Assembly (NCBI GenBank): GCA_030620095.1
Contig: JAUTXW010000322.1
Span: 930,001 to 994,000, forward strand
Length of the DNA: 64,000 nt
Origin: Kuschelorhynchus macadamiae
Taxonomy: Eukaryota; Arthropoda; Insecta; Coleoptera; Curculionidae
Direction of reading: 5' to 3'
Below the pieces are notes generated by a model, which was given only the letters and a program-made list of their open reading frames with translations, ran no database searches and was not told the origin of the DNA. Made by a program: the position numbers and the translations under genes. Shown here one piece after another: positions 47,511 to 53,569 of the stretch. Each line of letters starts with the position of its first letter. Positions within the stretch are counted from its first letter, which is position 1.

Positions 47511-48068
47511 GCAGTCACATCTACAAACATACAGACACACATCCGTACATACTACATAGTTTTGTGTTACTTCTTACGAGTTTGATGTTTAAGATGTATG
47601 TTAGACTGTAGGGACCAGTTTATATATAATACGTAATCCATAAAAGCTCAAATACACTCGAGTAAAATTCTAGAAACATTATTATTTATTAAATTGCGCT
47701 TTTTTGATGTTGGTACCTAGTTCCTGGCAATACCGCATTTAGTTTAAATTGTTTCAAACTTGGACGAAAATCTAAACCTTTTATATGTGACATGTTCTAT
47801 ACCTAAGTTCAATTAATTGTTTCCGAGATATTGTCGTTTGAGCATTGATAATTTAAGATTTTGAGTGTTTGGTTCAAGTAAATGTAACAGTTTAACAATA
47901 TTTTTAGGTCAGAAATTTGCTTTATTGGAAATGAAAAGTATTTTGGCCAAAATCCTGTTGAATTTTGAGCTCTTACCTGCTAGACCCGAACACATACCAA
48001 TACTTGCATCTGAGTCTGTTTTAAAATCGAAGAATGGCATAAAAATTAGATTTAAGGAGAGACAATAG
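13650..48068 (+). CDS. Cytochrome P450, CYP4 family (seven exons, N-terminal exon missing)
   Basis: Heme-thiolate monooxygenase, expected to be ER-membrane bound and to oxidise lipophilic substrates such as fatty acids, hydrocarbons, hormones or xenobiotics using NADPH-P450 reductase. Joining 13650-13847, 21832-22017, 28983-29356, 33791-33859, 35130-35298, 45987-46157 and 47908-48068 gives one unbroken frame of 442 residues with GT-AG at every junction. CYP4 proteins are about 500 residues, so roughly 60 N-terminal residues (membrane anchor, proline-rich hinge) are missing; the first exon seen opens in phase 1. Landmarks in partial numbering are WKKSR (C-helix, 70-74), the CYP4 signature EVDTFLFAGHDTT (246-258), ETLR (310-313), PDKFIPTRF, and PFSAGPRNCIG with heme Cys 388. 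The CYP4 I-helix glutamate is Ala here. No stop or frameshift occurs, so the gene looks functional. Introns of 7984, 6965, 4434, 1270, 10688 and 1750 bp are filled with transposons. The subfamily cannot be set from memory. Confidence 0.92.
13848..14277. repeat. Intron 1 start with CGAGA/TCTCG-rich repeat
   Basis: Within intron 1, bases 14009-14135 are rich in TCTCGTCTTGTC and GAGACGAG words and begin AGCGATGCCGCGAGAG. Related sequence in inverted form ends CCCGCGGCATCACTA at 15299, and more lies at 21090-21215. A hAT-like terminal sequence is possible, but no 8-bp target duplication links the 14 kb and 15.3 kb ends. Confidence 0.5.
14278..14545 (+). pseudogene. Tc1/mariner transposase C-terminus, remnant
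   Basis: Broken frames read GDGFISMHENACPHT, KYLADSEISVMDWLARY and, near the end, SMPNRCQ-like residues. This is the order of the Tc1 catalytic C-terminus (HDNARPHT ... MDWPARSPDLNPIEH ... NLILSMPNRCQ). The second catalytic Asp is Glu, the SPDLNPIEH box is disrupted, and several stops occur. It lies in CYP4 intron 1. Confidence 0.75.
14546..15535. other. Intron DNA, mostly featureless
   Basis: AT-rich intron 1 sequence. The only recognisable part is the inverted CGAGA-rich end at about 15258-15300. Confidence 0.4.
16600..17540 (+). pseudogene. Ty3/gypsy-type pol fragment (protease to RT), degenerate
   Basis: Broken frames follow the order of a Ty3/gypsy polyprotein. A protease-like C-terminal segment (FKVQGSRYTADFLVIQNLS, about 16678-16735) is followed by the N-terminal RT region in a 61-codon open frame (INKRRYPLNPHQKRIIYECI, 16925-17110). 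Then come DRFCIHYRE and DALKDLSQVKF, where the standard RT motif A region lies, and later TFEEHLRHLRLIFEKLQ and LDYLSYRISG. Many stops and an internal deletion (the YLDD region is missing) show that it is old. A TTGGTGACC primer-site-like word at 15537 could mark the downstream edge of a decayed 5' LTR, but no LTR pair was found. Bases 15545-16600 may be eroded gag. Confidence 0.75.
17541..19680. other. Intron 1 DNA without recognisable features (2.1 kb)
   Basis: No coding frame, RNA gene or known repeat could be supported. Two loosely similar passages at about 18000-18170 and 18280-18350 share GATCATT-rich and CTTGCTGTGACG/CTTATTGTGACG words. Confidence 0.35.
19733..20585. repeat. hAT-like terminus and a pair of direct repeats
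   Basis: CAGTGGCGGCCCGTGAGAT at 19734 resembles hAT terminal inverted repeats, which often begin CAGTGGCGG. A segment of about 130 bp at 19811-19945 (GTACGTTTTATTTCTACTTG to ACTATGGGTTTGTA) recurs at 20472-20585 in direct orientation with about 15-20% divergence. A 107-codon minus-strand frame spanning 20232-20555 has no recognisable protein family. The matching right hAT end was not found. Confidence 0.45.
20586..21060. other. Locally GC-rich intron segment
   Basis: Bases 20640-20860 are clearly richer in G+C than the surroundings (CCGCCGCGCCGTGCAGCC and similar). Open frames occur on both strands but match no family. Such a jump in composition suggests inserted foreign or retroelement DNA. 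Confidence 0.35.
21090..21215. repeat. CGAGA/TCTCG-rich repeat
   Basis: Dense GACGAGA / TCTCGTC words ending TCTCGTCTCGCGGCTTCAGT. It is the same family as 14009-14135 and 15258-15300. Bases 21216-21831 hold nothing recognisable. Confidence 0.6.
21832..22017 (+). CDS. CYP4 exon B (C-helix)
   Basis: Acceptor TTTTATTTTAG and donor GTAAGT at 22018, phase 1 at both ends. It encodes DRWKKSRKILTPAFHFAILE through LDVIC. It carries the WxxxR motif whose Arg contacts a heme propionate and the TPAFHF stretch typical of CYP4. Confidence 0.92.
22380..23940 (-). pseudogene. R2-like LINE remnant with RT and restriction-like endonuclease
   Basis: Minus-strand LINE in intron 2. RT begins near 23935 with a GDSLSPL-like box in a shifted frame, then YMDDIKLYF with the intact YMDD catalytic box (about 23812) and FGMEKCKAL. 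Further frames carry the connector (DLTNSHSRQLQKVRDFF, about 23280), HDRHHNDLNQPYIDKEA (about 23080) and HNQVCNIIYQKLANKYELL. The end is NRPDVVNKEAKTAYLVDVAV, where RPD...(D/E) matches the restriction-like nuclease of R2-type elements. At least four frame changes inactivate it. It is 5'-truncated, ending at an ATT trinucleotide run at 23935-23970. Confidence 0.75.
24220..25290 (-). pseudogene. Second R2-like LINE remnant (RT only)
   Basis: Heavily decayed minus-strand relative of the previous copy. RT motif A survives as SID-stop-KKVFD (about 24900) and motif B as GDSPSPLLFC (about 24760). The catalytic box reads FYTEDLKLYA, where YMDD has become YTED. It continues to MEFDLDKRKV. Many stops occur. 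The RLE part is missing on its 3' side where copy one begins, so the two copies lie head to tail on one strand. Confidence 0.65.
25970..26730 (+). pseudogene. Polinton/Maverick-type integrase remnant
   Basis: A C-terminal chromodomain-like part is open at 26475-26729. VGDGVHIRKYKNISGKGYKP, FKIAKVSITNPLTYLLE and EGQPINACFYEVELQ follow the pattern 'GDxVRIxK..F.KGYxPxWS..F.I.KV..T.P.TYxLED..G.PIxGxFYExEL' seen in integrases of Polinton-type elements. Upstream at about 25990-26110, TKVEVTKAMKNI and the DFKNGW-like segment look like the DDE core in broken frames. No other Polinton gene (DNA polymerase, capsid, ATPase) is visible, so only a fragment remains in CYP4 intron 2. Related integrases of other elements are the main alternative. 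Confidence 0.5.
26731..28982. other. Intron 2 DNA, mostly featureless, with a (TA)n run
   Basis: Very AT-rich. A TA run occupies 27679-27722. No gene or known repeat is supported. A G-rich patch GGGCGAGGGGGGTGGGCAGG lies at about 28883-28902, just before exon C. Confidence 0.4.
28983..29356 (+). CDS. CYP4 exon C (largest exon, ends in the I-helix)
   Basis: Acceptor ATATTTTAG and donor GTAAGT at 29357. The split first codon is CAA (Gln), where CYP4 proteins usually read Glu in 'CETAMG'. It covers helices D to I, including TAMGVQLNVQEGSHPDYQKA, DVSNDVIDKRRKEIE and EVDTFLFA. The final Ala replaces the glutamate normal in the CYP4 signature. The exon ends in phase 0. Confidence 0.93.
29357..29690. 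other. Intron 3 start, no feature
   Basis: AT-rich sequence of 334 bp between exon C and the ATGGCGG-type repeat. Nothing recognisable. Confidence 0.4.
29691..30101 (-). repeat. ATGGCGG repeat family, left half split by pogo
   Basis: Minus-strand copy of the interspersed family that carries AAAATGGCGGMC, CAAGATGG and GGGGATGACCTGGTAATATT words. It reads here as TTTGTTTCGCCAAACTGG and ATTTTTACCAAAATATTA. The same copy resumes at 33045 after the pogo-like insertion. Confidence 0.65.
30507..30531. promoter_or_regulatory. Palindromic subterminal transposase-binding site candidate
   Basis: TAACTTTGACC and GGTCAAAGTTA form perfect 11-bp arms around GCC, about 60 bp upstream of the transposase ATG. 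The arm matches the inner part of the element's terminal repeat, which suggests that the transposase binds here and may repress or regulate its own gene. Confidence 0.55.
30589..32521 (+). pseudogene. Pogo-like transposase with two one-base frameshifts
   Basis: ATG at 30589 starts MPKRKYSQYD, followed by a psq-type helix-turn-helix (AKTFNIPKGTLINK) and a second DNA-binding region (ALSHRMSQNLKVSKGE). The DDE core has YNYDETNLADDPG (first Asp), VVLGDNLASHFS (second) and STHLCQPLDVAFY (third), the DDD arrangement of pogo. Frame 1 runs to about 31320, where a six-C run appears one base short. Frame 3 continues with RYNRSKSGWFDSVIF to about 31625. Frame 2 then takes over with IQKDQFPRLL and runs to 32521. 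The C-terminal 250 residues are acidic and Ser-rich, ending in FVFPEV-like residues common to this family. All domains survive, so inactivation is recent, or the C-run frameshift is an assembly error. Confidence 0.88.
33045..33430 (-). repeat. ATGGCGG repeat family, right half split by pogo
   Basis: Continuation of the copy at 29691-30101. It contains GCTGCCATTTTGTTTCGCCA and ends near TTACAAGGGAAGTAAAAATGCC. The pogo insertion between the halves dates the repeat as older. Confidence 0.65.
33791..33859 (+). CDS. CYP4 exon D (I-helix threonine)
   Basis: Acceptor CATTTTTAG and donor GTGAGT at 33860, phase 0 at both ends, 23 codons. It encodes GHDTTASTISFALYCLANHP then DVQ. It supplies the acid-alcohol pair (Asp-Thr) needed for oxygen activation. 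Bases 33431-33790 before it hold no feature. Confidence 0.93.
33860..35129. other. Intron 4 (1270 bp), no recognised feature
   Basis: AT-rich. Open frames at 33827-34075 and 34439-34645 match no family. Nothing else is seen. Confidence 0.4.
35130..35298 (+). CDS. CYP4 exon E (K-helix)
   Basis: Acceptor TGTTTCTAG and donor GTAAAT at 35299, starting in phase 0 and ending in phase 1. It encodes EKALSEVKEILGDRDKIAYR, then EMKYMELVIKETLRLYPAVP and the beta1-4 strand YSRQTSREVIYE. The ExxR pair of the K-helix is intact. Confidence 0.93.
35545..35935 (+). repeat. ATGGCGG repeat family, plus copy
   Basis: Contains the CTGTCTATCTGTCTGTTCGG block, TATGGGGATGACCTGGTAAT, GGGAACAAAATGGCGG and ACTGCTTATATAATTTATC. 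It lies in CYP4 intron 5. Bases 35936-36555 hold nothing recognisable. Confidence 0.7.
36560..36835 (-). pseudogene. Tc1/mariner transposase fragment
   Basis: One minus-strand frame reads MDGDNIHQIVAPIAQE, then SIDHLRMPVLFGDLHPIERT and LDMLQRHLI. This aligns with the Tc1/mariner block 'QDNAxxH ... RMPWPARSPDLNPIEHVWDMLQRHL'. The second catalytic Asp region and the PIE glutamate are still visible, but flanking domains are gone. It lies in CYP4 intron 5. Confidence 0.65.
36836..37734. other. Intron 5 DNA without features
   Basis: AT-rich. Bases 37430-37470 carry an isolated GTCCGCCATCTTGAAAAT block of the ATGGCGG family in reverse. Otherwise nothing is seen. Confidence 0.35.
37735..38560 (+). 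repeat. ATGGCGG repeat family with tandem sub-repeats
   Basis: Consecutive sub-repeats of about 130-150 bp share ACTGGTAAAATTTTGGTACG, AATCCAACATGA and AACAAAATGGC words, then a family-typical end AACGAGGGAAGTC ... GGGTAAAGGCAATTTACC at 38525-38553. Four or so sub-repeats are visible. The copy is non-coding. Bases 38561-39258 have no feature. Confidence 0.7.
39261..41181 (+). mobile_element. Second pogo-like DNA transposon (1921 bp)
   Basis: Imperfect terminal inverted repeats share GTGGCTTCGGACA (left at 39268-39280, right complement at 41162-41174), and both ends are flanked by TA (39259-39260 and 41182-41183). The terminal sequence is unrelated to the intron 3 element, so it is a different pogo subfamily. 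It contains one degenerate transposase gene. Confidence 0.85.
39520..40965 (+). pseudogene. Pogo-like transposase, degenerate
   Basis: Broken plus-strand frames. RVTRERIQAYSDELRRSLED and ALNYDETNFSDDPG (39780-39890) carry the first catalytic Asp. SVSKSGWFESI (about 40045) is a pogo core motif. An internal deletion removes the second and third catalytic residues. A C-terminal frame of 120 codons (40353-40715) has the family-like SRSLLDFLKTSK, KRKKLISVEPGRFVDINDF and a short Gln run. The final HYFRFPDVDDEAIIYSSEIV (about 40840) matches the pogo C-terminal tail. The minus-strand open frame over the same region is a shadow. Confidence 0.8.
41200..41645 (+). pseudogene. Unassigned coding-like remnant
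   Basis: Frames with breaks read KTDYASYMARGIKGLKRASL, LNHSLRAAAGVVL and RNQLDSRQLRARRKARTIDI then MFLQIEL. The charged, helix-like composition and position just outside the pogo TIR suggest eroded protein-coding sequence, probably of a transposon, but the family was not recognised. Confidence 0.35.
41775..42779 (-). pseudogene. R1-like LINE ORF2, endonuclease domain
   Basis: The start ATG at 42779 gives MDENRDLTIGQINLQRSKRV and ILIVQEPYVYRN, the AP-endonuclease opening with catalytic Asn and Glu. After a frameshift near 42550 the protein resumes with DAIVNELGFAIVNEAGHLFT, RARSNIDVTMANAHNM and ITLSDRLIIFNLKL. The SDH active-site box reads SDR. The post-nuclease region PQWWDDRLKRARLKTIQTRR continues to FSLPYKLDMNIR, where the RT should follow but does not. 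Confidence 0.8.
42780..43691 (-). pseudogene. R1-like LINE ORF1 (gag-like) with zinc knuckles
   Basis: The ATG at 43691 begins MSDLINCKTAVNDLKATISE with RQVSYAGAVQKTK, usual for R1-clade gag. Several frames later, at about 43020-42940, there are two zinc-knuckle-like segments. CYKCQNFGYTASNC has Tyr in place of the knuckle His, and CAYCAGSHNTKEC is intact (CX2CX3HX4C). Stops and frame changes between the parts make it a pseudogene. It overlaps the ORF2 start by one base. Confidence 0.72.
44171..45986. other. Intron 5 end, no recognised feature (1.8 kb)
   Basis: A run of eleven G lies at about 45040-45050. Nothing else could be supported on either strand. Confidence 0.4.
45987..46157 (+). CDS. 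CYP4 exon F (heme-binding loop)
   Basis: Acceptor ATTGATTTTAG and donor GTAAGT at 46158, phase 1 at both ends. It encodes ENKLIPKGVTLMILAYTINR, DPNVYDEPDKFIPTRF and then YVPFSAGPRNCIG. The FxxGxRxCxG cysteine that ligates heme is present. Confidence 0.94.
46158..47907. other. Intron 6 (1750 bp) with (AC)n
   Basis: AT-rich intron containing the CA repeat at 47400-47545. Frames at 46213-46643 and 46975-47205 match no family. Confidence 0.4.
47400..47545. repeat. (AC)n microsatellite, interrupted
   Basis: CA-rich run with CATACA and CGCACA interruptions; the purest part is 47476-47510. Cys-Val and Thr-His repeat peptides predicted here are artefacts. Confidence 0.95.
47908..48068 (+). CDS. CYP4 exon G (C-terminal exon)
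   Basis: Acceptor ATATTTTTAG. The first codon is split with exon F to give Gly of CIGQKFALLEMK. It covers the L-helix and beta-3 strands and ends with KNGIKIRFKERQ and TAG at 48066-48068. The length is normal for CYP4 C-termini. Confidence 0.94.
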
Positions 48069-48141
48069 ACTGATTGACAAAAAATGTTTTGTGCTAAAAA
48101 CATGTGATTCTATATAATAGATTTAATTTACAGTTACTTAA

Positions 48142-48201
48142 AATAAACGATACTTTTTATATCGTACTAAGCTTAAGTTTATTATTAGGATTGTTAATAA
48201 A
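48142..48201 (+). terminator. Candidate polyadenylation signals of the CYP4 gene
   Basis: AATAAA at 48142-48147 (74 bp after the stop) and again at 48196-48201. Either could direct 3' end formation. Confidence 0.6.
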
Positions 48202-48640
48202 ATATTGTACAAGAAGAAACCGAGTTTGTCATTTACTTCCTTAAACAATTAAGCATGTTTAACGATGTGTTTTAGCTCCAGTTATTTAAGCGTTATTTTT
48301 TTAAGGATGATGGGCAGTTAAGAAGGAGGTGTTTTTTTTAATTTTTTTTCTTAGAACTACCACTAGAGCAAGGTTACAAAGACAGAGTAATATAATAAAA
48401 AAATGTAGAAACCAAGATTTTAGGTTGGGTTAGGTAGAAATTAATTTTAAAAATCTAAAACGGCAAATTAATGAACGTGCATTATATAGTAAGAAAAATC
48501 ATTGTTGTATTTTATATAAACTGCAGGAACTTCGAAGTGCACCAAGGAAATTTTTACTGGAAATTCAAAATGAAATATTTCTTTTACTTTTGATTGGCCA
48601 ATGCTTAGAGTATGCAGCCTTATAAGGACAGCCCCAGGAC
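48202..48640. other. Intergenic DNA, no feature
   Basis: Downstream flank of the P450, AT-rich; nothing recognised. Confidence 0.4.
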
Positions 48641-48654
48641 TTCATCGCAACGGT

Positions 48655-48870
48655 CTTATACAGGGTGTTATATAGGACCTGTCATTTTTTTAAAAAGTTT
48701 GTTTCACCAGAACTCTTACTGTGGAAGATCTCTTTTTCTTTTCTGCAGCCAAAATAATCTAGAACTAGGTACGAAAAAGACAATTTCTAGAGATTTTGAT
48801 ATGTTTTCTTCGTTTCCGACGTATGGGGTTTTATCGAAAAATTGATTTTTTTAAAATGATTTGCTGAACA
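48655..48870 (+). repeat. TACAGGGTGT-type interspersed repeat
   Basis: TATACAGGGTGTTATATAGG, then TTTAAAAAGTTTG, GAACTCTTACTG, AATTTCTAGAGATTT and GGGGTTTTATCGAAAAA in the same order as in the Tc1 palindrome arm at 634-830 (TATACAGGGTGTGAGATG, AATTTCTAGCGATTT, GGGTTTTTTCGAAAAA). The two are diverged copies of one family. Confidence 0.6.
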
Positions 48871-50460
48871 ATGCTTACATTTTGCTATAACAGTCTATCA
48901 GATTATGAACAGAGTTGACAACCTTTAAATTTTTTAACTGCATTTTATTGCATACAAAGTGCACCAAAAACCAAAACGCGGGCGTTAAATGATGATAATG
49001 ATGTTTACGGGCGAGCTAATATTGACTTTGTTCAATAAAAACTACCCGCAACCAGAGATAGCTTCTTGTCTTTTACAGAGAGCTATAATGCTCTGATAGG
49101 ACGTTTTCTATAGGGCGTTAGGATTGTTGCTTTTAGCTAGATTAGCTTAGCTTAAGCCTGTAAAGTTTTGTTACTTGCGAGTCTTGAAATGAAAGAAAAT
49201 CGGGTAAAATGTAAATCAAAAATATATTGATACAAAATGTAAAAATATGTGCTATAAAATAGACAAAATACAGAAAATCAAATCTACATAAAGCCAAAAT
49301 TTACCATGACATACAAAAATATGGGTATATATATCAAACACGATGCAAATCCAACACTCACAAGGCAATATACGATTCACAAATTAAACACTCAGGAAAT
49401 AAAATGCAAATGTATGGTCAACCTTGCAAATCCAAAACAATTTACATCAAATTCAATATATACAGGCCTCAAATCAAATACTTAACCTATCTGAGTGTCC
49501 AAGTGTACTTAAATCTATGTTAGAGAATTTTACAGTTTAAAAAGGAGAGTAATAAATTTGTGTGACGTTAAAAGTTAAGTAACTAAATTAGAGTTTTTAA
49601 GTATTAATTAAATTCACTTTTATTAGCAGGACACTGGTTAAAAGTTAATTTCAGAATGACGGAAGTTGGATAGGTGAAAATTCACATAAGATATAGCGAA
49701 GTTACTGTCGGGAATAAGCGAGTCCAAATTTTAATAATGAATAGTACTTACAACTGTTCCTCAACTACACTAACTTTACTTCAAAATACCATAAATTAAT
49801 AGCGTCATAAGCATGGCTCTGCAACCCATAAAACTTCTCGTTACTCCCTCGTACTTCTAATAATGCAGCTAGCAAACAAAGCTACAACCAATTCTTCAGA
49901 TAGTAACTCTCAGTCAACTTCTAATAAAAACAACGTAGTGAAATTAAAGCAACTGTTGCAAAGTGGCTTGTCTGATTAAATTACGACAAGCTTAAAAACT
50001 GTGTTTAAGTAACTGTAGAATCGTGGAATAACAATAACTCTAAACTACATAACTCGTCACGATTCTTAATTAGTAAAAGTAAAAAGGGCAAATCAATTAT
50101 TTAACCCAGAGTCGATATACATTTACTTAATCTATATCACGCGACTGAACAGCGGCGACGCACATCAAACGTTGGCCGGCTAGTGTTGTTGCGTAAAAAG
50201 TGGGAGTCCGAACGGCGCGTGCGTATGGTTAATACTGAAAGTTAAAGTCGAACTGAACTTGAGATGAGAGGAGACAAAGCGGCTTCTTAGAGTGAAGGCA
50301 TGCCGCGGGGAAAGCGGGGAGATCGGGGTTGCACAACGGCGTAATTGTGAGATGGAATATGCGTACTTCTGTAAGCAAGAGAGTGATGCAAACATCGGCG
50401 ATACAAAACGTTACACAGAATTGATGAAGAACTCTTTACAGTGTTGCTCTATAGTCTGGT
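48871..50460. other. Unassigned region with a GC-rich block
   Basis: No gene is supported. Bases 50140-50345 are markedly GC-rich (GGCGACGCACATC, GGCATGCCGCGGGGAAAG). An open minus-strand frame (50180-50395) matches no family. The composition recalls retroelement LTRs or a repeat promoter, but no LTR pair was found. Confidence 0.35.
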
Positions 50461-51590
50461 CGTAAAAGAAAAAAAAAATTAATTGTTTTGGGATTAAATA
50501 TTCAAAGCCTTTTAAATGTCGAAATAGTCCGGTCGGGCGGAAAAGTATCGGGATTTCCTAAGAAATATATCTGTGTTGGGAAGTTGATTTCTCAAAAAAT
50601 GATTTGTTGGGTTTCTTCTTTTTTTAATTCTTGAATTCGATGTTGCGGCAATCATCGGAAAAGTAAGCTACCGTACTTCTAATGCCAGTTTTAGAAATAA
50701 TGAATATTTCTTTCGAGACGGTTTTGTAAATTTGAAATTTGCTCTAGTTCTTTCACAGATATTGCCTTTAATTTATAACAGTTTATTTATTAAAAAACGA
50801 AAAATTGCGTTTTATCATTGACATAAGTCTCTTTTCCTCAATTTTACATGTTATTTTTGTTCATACAGACTTACGAAAACTGTTTACCCATCATTTCAAA
50901 TTAACTGCGAATCTGTCCCAATAATACAGTGGGTAACAAAAGTCTGGAATAATACCTACCTTGCGGAGCAGAAATTTAACATTGTTAAAGTTAGAATAGA
51001 TATGATATAGGTAATGGTGAGAAAAGAGCAGATGATGGCGATGTAATGTTGCGATGTTTGCGGTTTTTCATCAATTGAAAAGAATGAGTTATTATTTTTA
51101 ATGAAATTCACTCTCTCGCTCTATCTATCTATAATAGTAATTTTTTGATTCTAGAGAAAATTCTGATGTAGTATACGCTGGATTAGAATCTAAGCCCTCT
51201 TTTGCACGAGGGGACTTTCGCCGAACGCCCCGCCGCGCCGTGGACGCACTTTCAGTTTCTCAATCTTTCAGTCTCTCAATTTTTTTGCTAAGTTAGTGCA
51301 GACTATATATTGTTTCATCTCGTGTTGCTGATCCTTTGTTGCGTATTTCTGCTTGATCTCAGTCCCCATTTTTATCAGAGGATATTTAGCCTTCCTTACT
51401 TCATCTCTCATTAGTAAGGTAGTCAGTTTATCGATTTACAGAATTTACATTGGTTTGACATCGTCCTTTGTAAATGTTCAAAAACTCTGCGGCCATCAAG
51501 CCTTCTGGGAATGTAGGGCAGAACAACATCGCTTTTGGATGATGAAATCCATACATAATAAGTAAGGTTCATGTTTTTCTGTTCATTTTC
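50461..51590. other. Intergenic DNA, no recognised gene
   Basis: AT-rich except for CGAACGCCCCGCCGCGCCG at 51213-51231. It may be an eroded element edge. Frames in 51353-51565 match nothing on the plus strand. Confidence 0.35.
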
Positions 51591-51830
51591 TGGATCTCAA
51601 AAGGCCAATTCCAATGAATTATTCCAAGGTGTATTGCAGAACAGGAATTGCCAAGCTTTTCTAATTTTTTCTTTCAATCCACTGTACTAAACTCCCTCGC
51701 TTTTATCTATCCCCAGATATTTGTATGCTTCATGTTGTTTTAGGTCTTTTATGATATTCCCTACTATTATTAGTTTTTCACCTTGTTGCCTCACAGTAAT
51801 CCTGTGGTTGTAATTTATACTGACAAGATT
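51591..51830 (-). pseudogene. R2-like LINE remnant, RT thumb segment
   Basis: Minus-strand reading gives RITVRQQGEKLIIV, HEAYKYLGIDKSEGV and LKEKIRKAWQFL. This resembles the segment after the YMDD box in the intron 2 LINE (GETYKYLKF). It lies on the 3' side of a nuclease segment from another copy, so the order is rearranged. Confidence 0.5.
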
Positions 51831-52063
51831 ATACCAAGTCAGTACAAAAAATAAACAACACTATTGTTTATTAATAAATGATCTACCGATGCTACATGTT
51901 TTCAAAATGACCGATTTCTGAATGTTCCTATGAATGTCTGTATTAAGTCCTAATTGAGCCAAATGCGGTGTAAACGTTGCTGGTGTGAGGCTTGTTACTG
52001 ATATGAAGAGGAACCATGATGATGATAGTTGGTGTATTTGGCGATCTTCTCACTGTATTTCGC

Positions 52064-52483
52064 TTAGATGTTCTCGTCATTGGGGACAACCATGTCAGTT
52101 AAATAAATGATTTTTTCTTTTTTGGATTGGAAGGTGATATCGGGCCTGTTTACAGGGATTGTTTTATCTGTGTGGATGTCAATGTCCCAGCAGAACTTGT
52201 ACTCTTCGTTTTCAAGTATGGATGTTGGTGTATAATGGTAGTAAGGGTCTGTATTCATTGTCAGTTTGTATGATGTGGGTAATGCTTGATTAACGACATT
52301 CGCTGCTGGGTTGTGTCTAGCGGTGTATTTACTTTTGGCTATTATTCTTATTATTATTATTTCTATAATAATTGTTACTATTATTAATATTATACCGTTG
52401 TTTGCCGATAAATCCGCCTTACATAATATTTTCCATACCGTTGAACATCGAAGACGAGCAATCTGTTCCGTCAACTTTCGCAT
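52064..52483 (-). pseudogene. R2-like LINE remnant, restriction-like endonuclease C-terminus
   Basis: A 139-codon frame containing HNPAANVVNQALPTSYKL, YYHYTPTSILENEEYKFCWD and VNRPDITFQSKKEKIIYLTD, then MVVPNDENI. The RPD...(D) pattern and the order match the end of the intron 2 copy (22602-23111). An expanded ATT/ATA trinucleotide run (about 52343-52390) is inserted near the N-terminal end of the frame and reads as an Ile-rich stretch. Confidence 0.7.
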
Positions 52484-52760
52484 TGGGCCTTGCTGAACTA
52501 GTAGGCGTTTGCATTGTTTTAATTATATCCGCATTGTGACGTGATTTGGTGCCATATGGTGGGAGAGACAATTCTCCATCTAAATGTGTAGCAAAAACAC
52601 CCTACTCCTAAATGCATGCAAAACTCTCCTCTTGGTGGTGTAAGAGTGCCCTAAGGCACTTTTCGTTAACACGACAGTAGGTCACCCAACATAGTGGGCT
52701 ATTAAACATCACTATTTCGGCGAGAAAGAGAATCTACTGACATTTTTAAATACCCAAAAA
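52484..52760. other. Unassigned spacer
   Basis: No gene. AAAACTCTCCTCTTGGTGGTG and similar words are not recognised. Confidence 0.3.
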
Positions 52761-52774
52761 AACTTCAATAGAGA

Positions 52775-53035
52775 TACGGGTTACGGTTTACATCACGCGT
52801 GGGAACCGATCTTAACACGAAGTCACGGCGACCACAAATCGGGTATAAAAGCCTACCTGAATCTCTATTCTCTCCGACCTCATTCAGTGTTCAGATCTTG
52901 TGAATTAAAGATCCCTGAAGATGCCTCGTGCAATGGGATAGTAATTCCAGTTTGACATGGTCTAATTCCAAGAACCATGATTTCCTAATTGACCAAAACC
53001 GTGAGAGTTTTCATTCTATAAATGAAAAGTGTCTA
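52775..53035 (+). mobile_element. Penelope-like element 3' tail
   Basis: GGGAACCGATCTTAACAC, then CCTCATTCAGTGTTCAGATC and GTAATTCCAGTTTGACATGG match the tail of the minus-strand PLE at 10085-10240 and the end of the plus copy at 13262-13330. No coding sequence precedes it. A hammerhead-like 5' core CTGAAGA lies at 52915-52921. Confidence 0.7.
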
Positions 53036-53439
53036 TATTAAATAGTTAAAAAATATGTCCCAAAACAAATAGTTAATTGAGAAAAAATCGTTATTCTACT
53101 TAAACACCCGTATAACTCTGTAACTAATATATCATTCCAGAGAGCAGATAACAAAAGAGTGGTTTAAAAGTTTCGACAATTATTGTTTTGCTTCTTTTCA
53201 CGACGCCCGTACTGATGACGGCGTCGGCTTTGTATTCATTCTTAATAATTTCAATTTACCCAATTAAAAGGCGACGTCTTACCAAATTTTAATATCTGTG
53301 ATGTTAATTTGCGGGAAAACGTTTGGAATTTAAGTCAAACACACTGTATATCTGTTACTAGTATAGTAATCAAGTTAATGCATATAACGAAAATATCTTT
53401 ATTTATTTCAATAAAATATTGCAATTGTAAATCTAAATA

Positions 53440-53566
53440 CAGTATAAAAATTAGCTTTCAATTAATAAGTAAAATCAATAATTTAACTGTTCCGAGTAAC
53501 GCCAAACTGATATCATTTGGTGTTCAAAATGTATTCCCAAGTATACCGCCATCTGATATTATCTGA
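53440..53566 (+). pseudogene. Penelope-like RT fragment (motif A)
   Basis: The frame reads KINNLTVPSNAKLISFGVQN then VFPSIPPSDII, matching PLE RT 'NAKLISFDVxNLFPSVP'. The catalytic Asp of motif A is Gly. It is isolated, with no other RT part nearby. Confidence 0.6.
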
Positions 53567-53569
53567 GAC

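Noticed and set aside
47299..47611. Cys-Val-rich and Thr-His-rich open frames
   Set aside because: They arise from the (AC)n microsatellite on the two strands.
50180..50395. 71-codon minus-strand frame in the GC-rich block
   Set aside because: No recognisable domain; composition-driven open frame.
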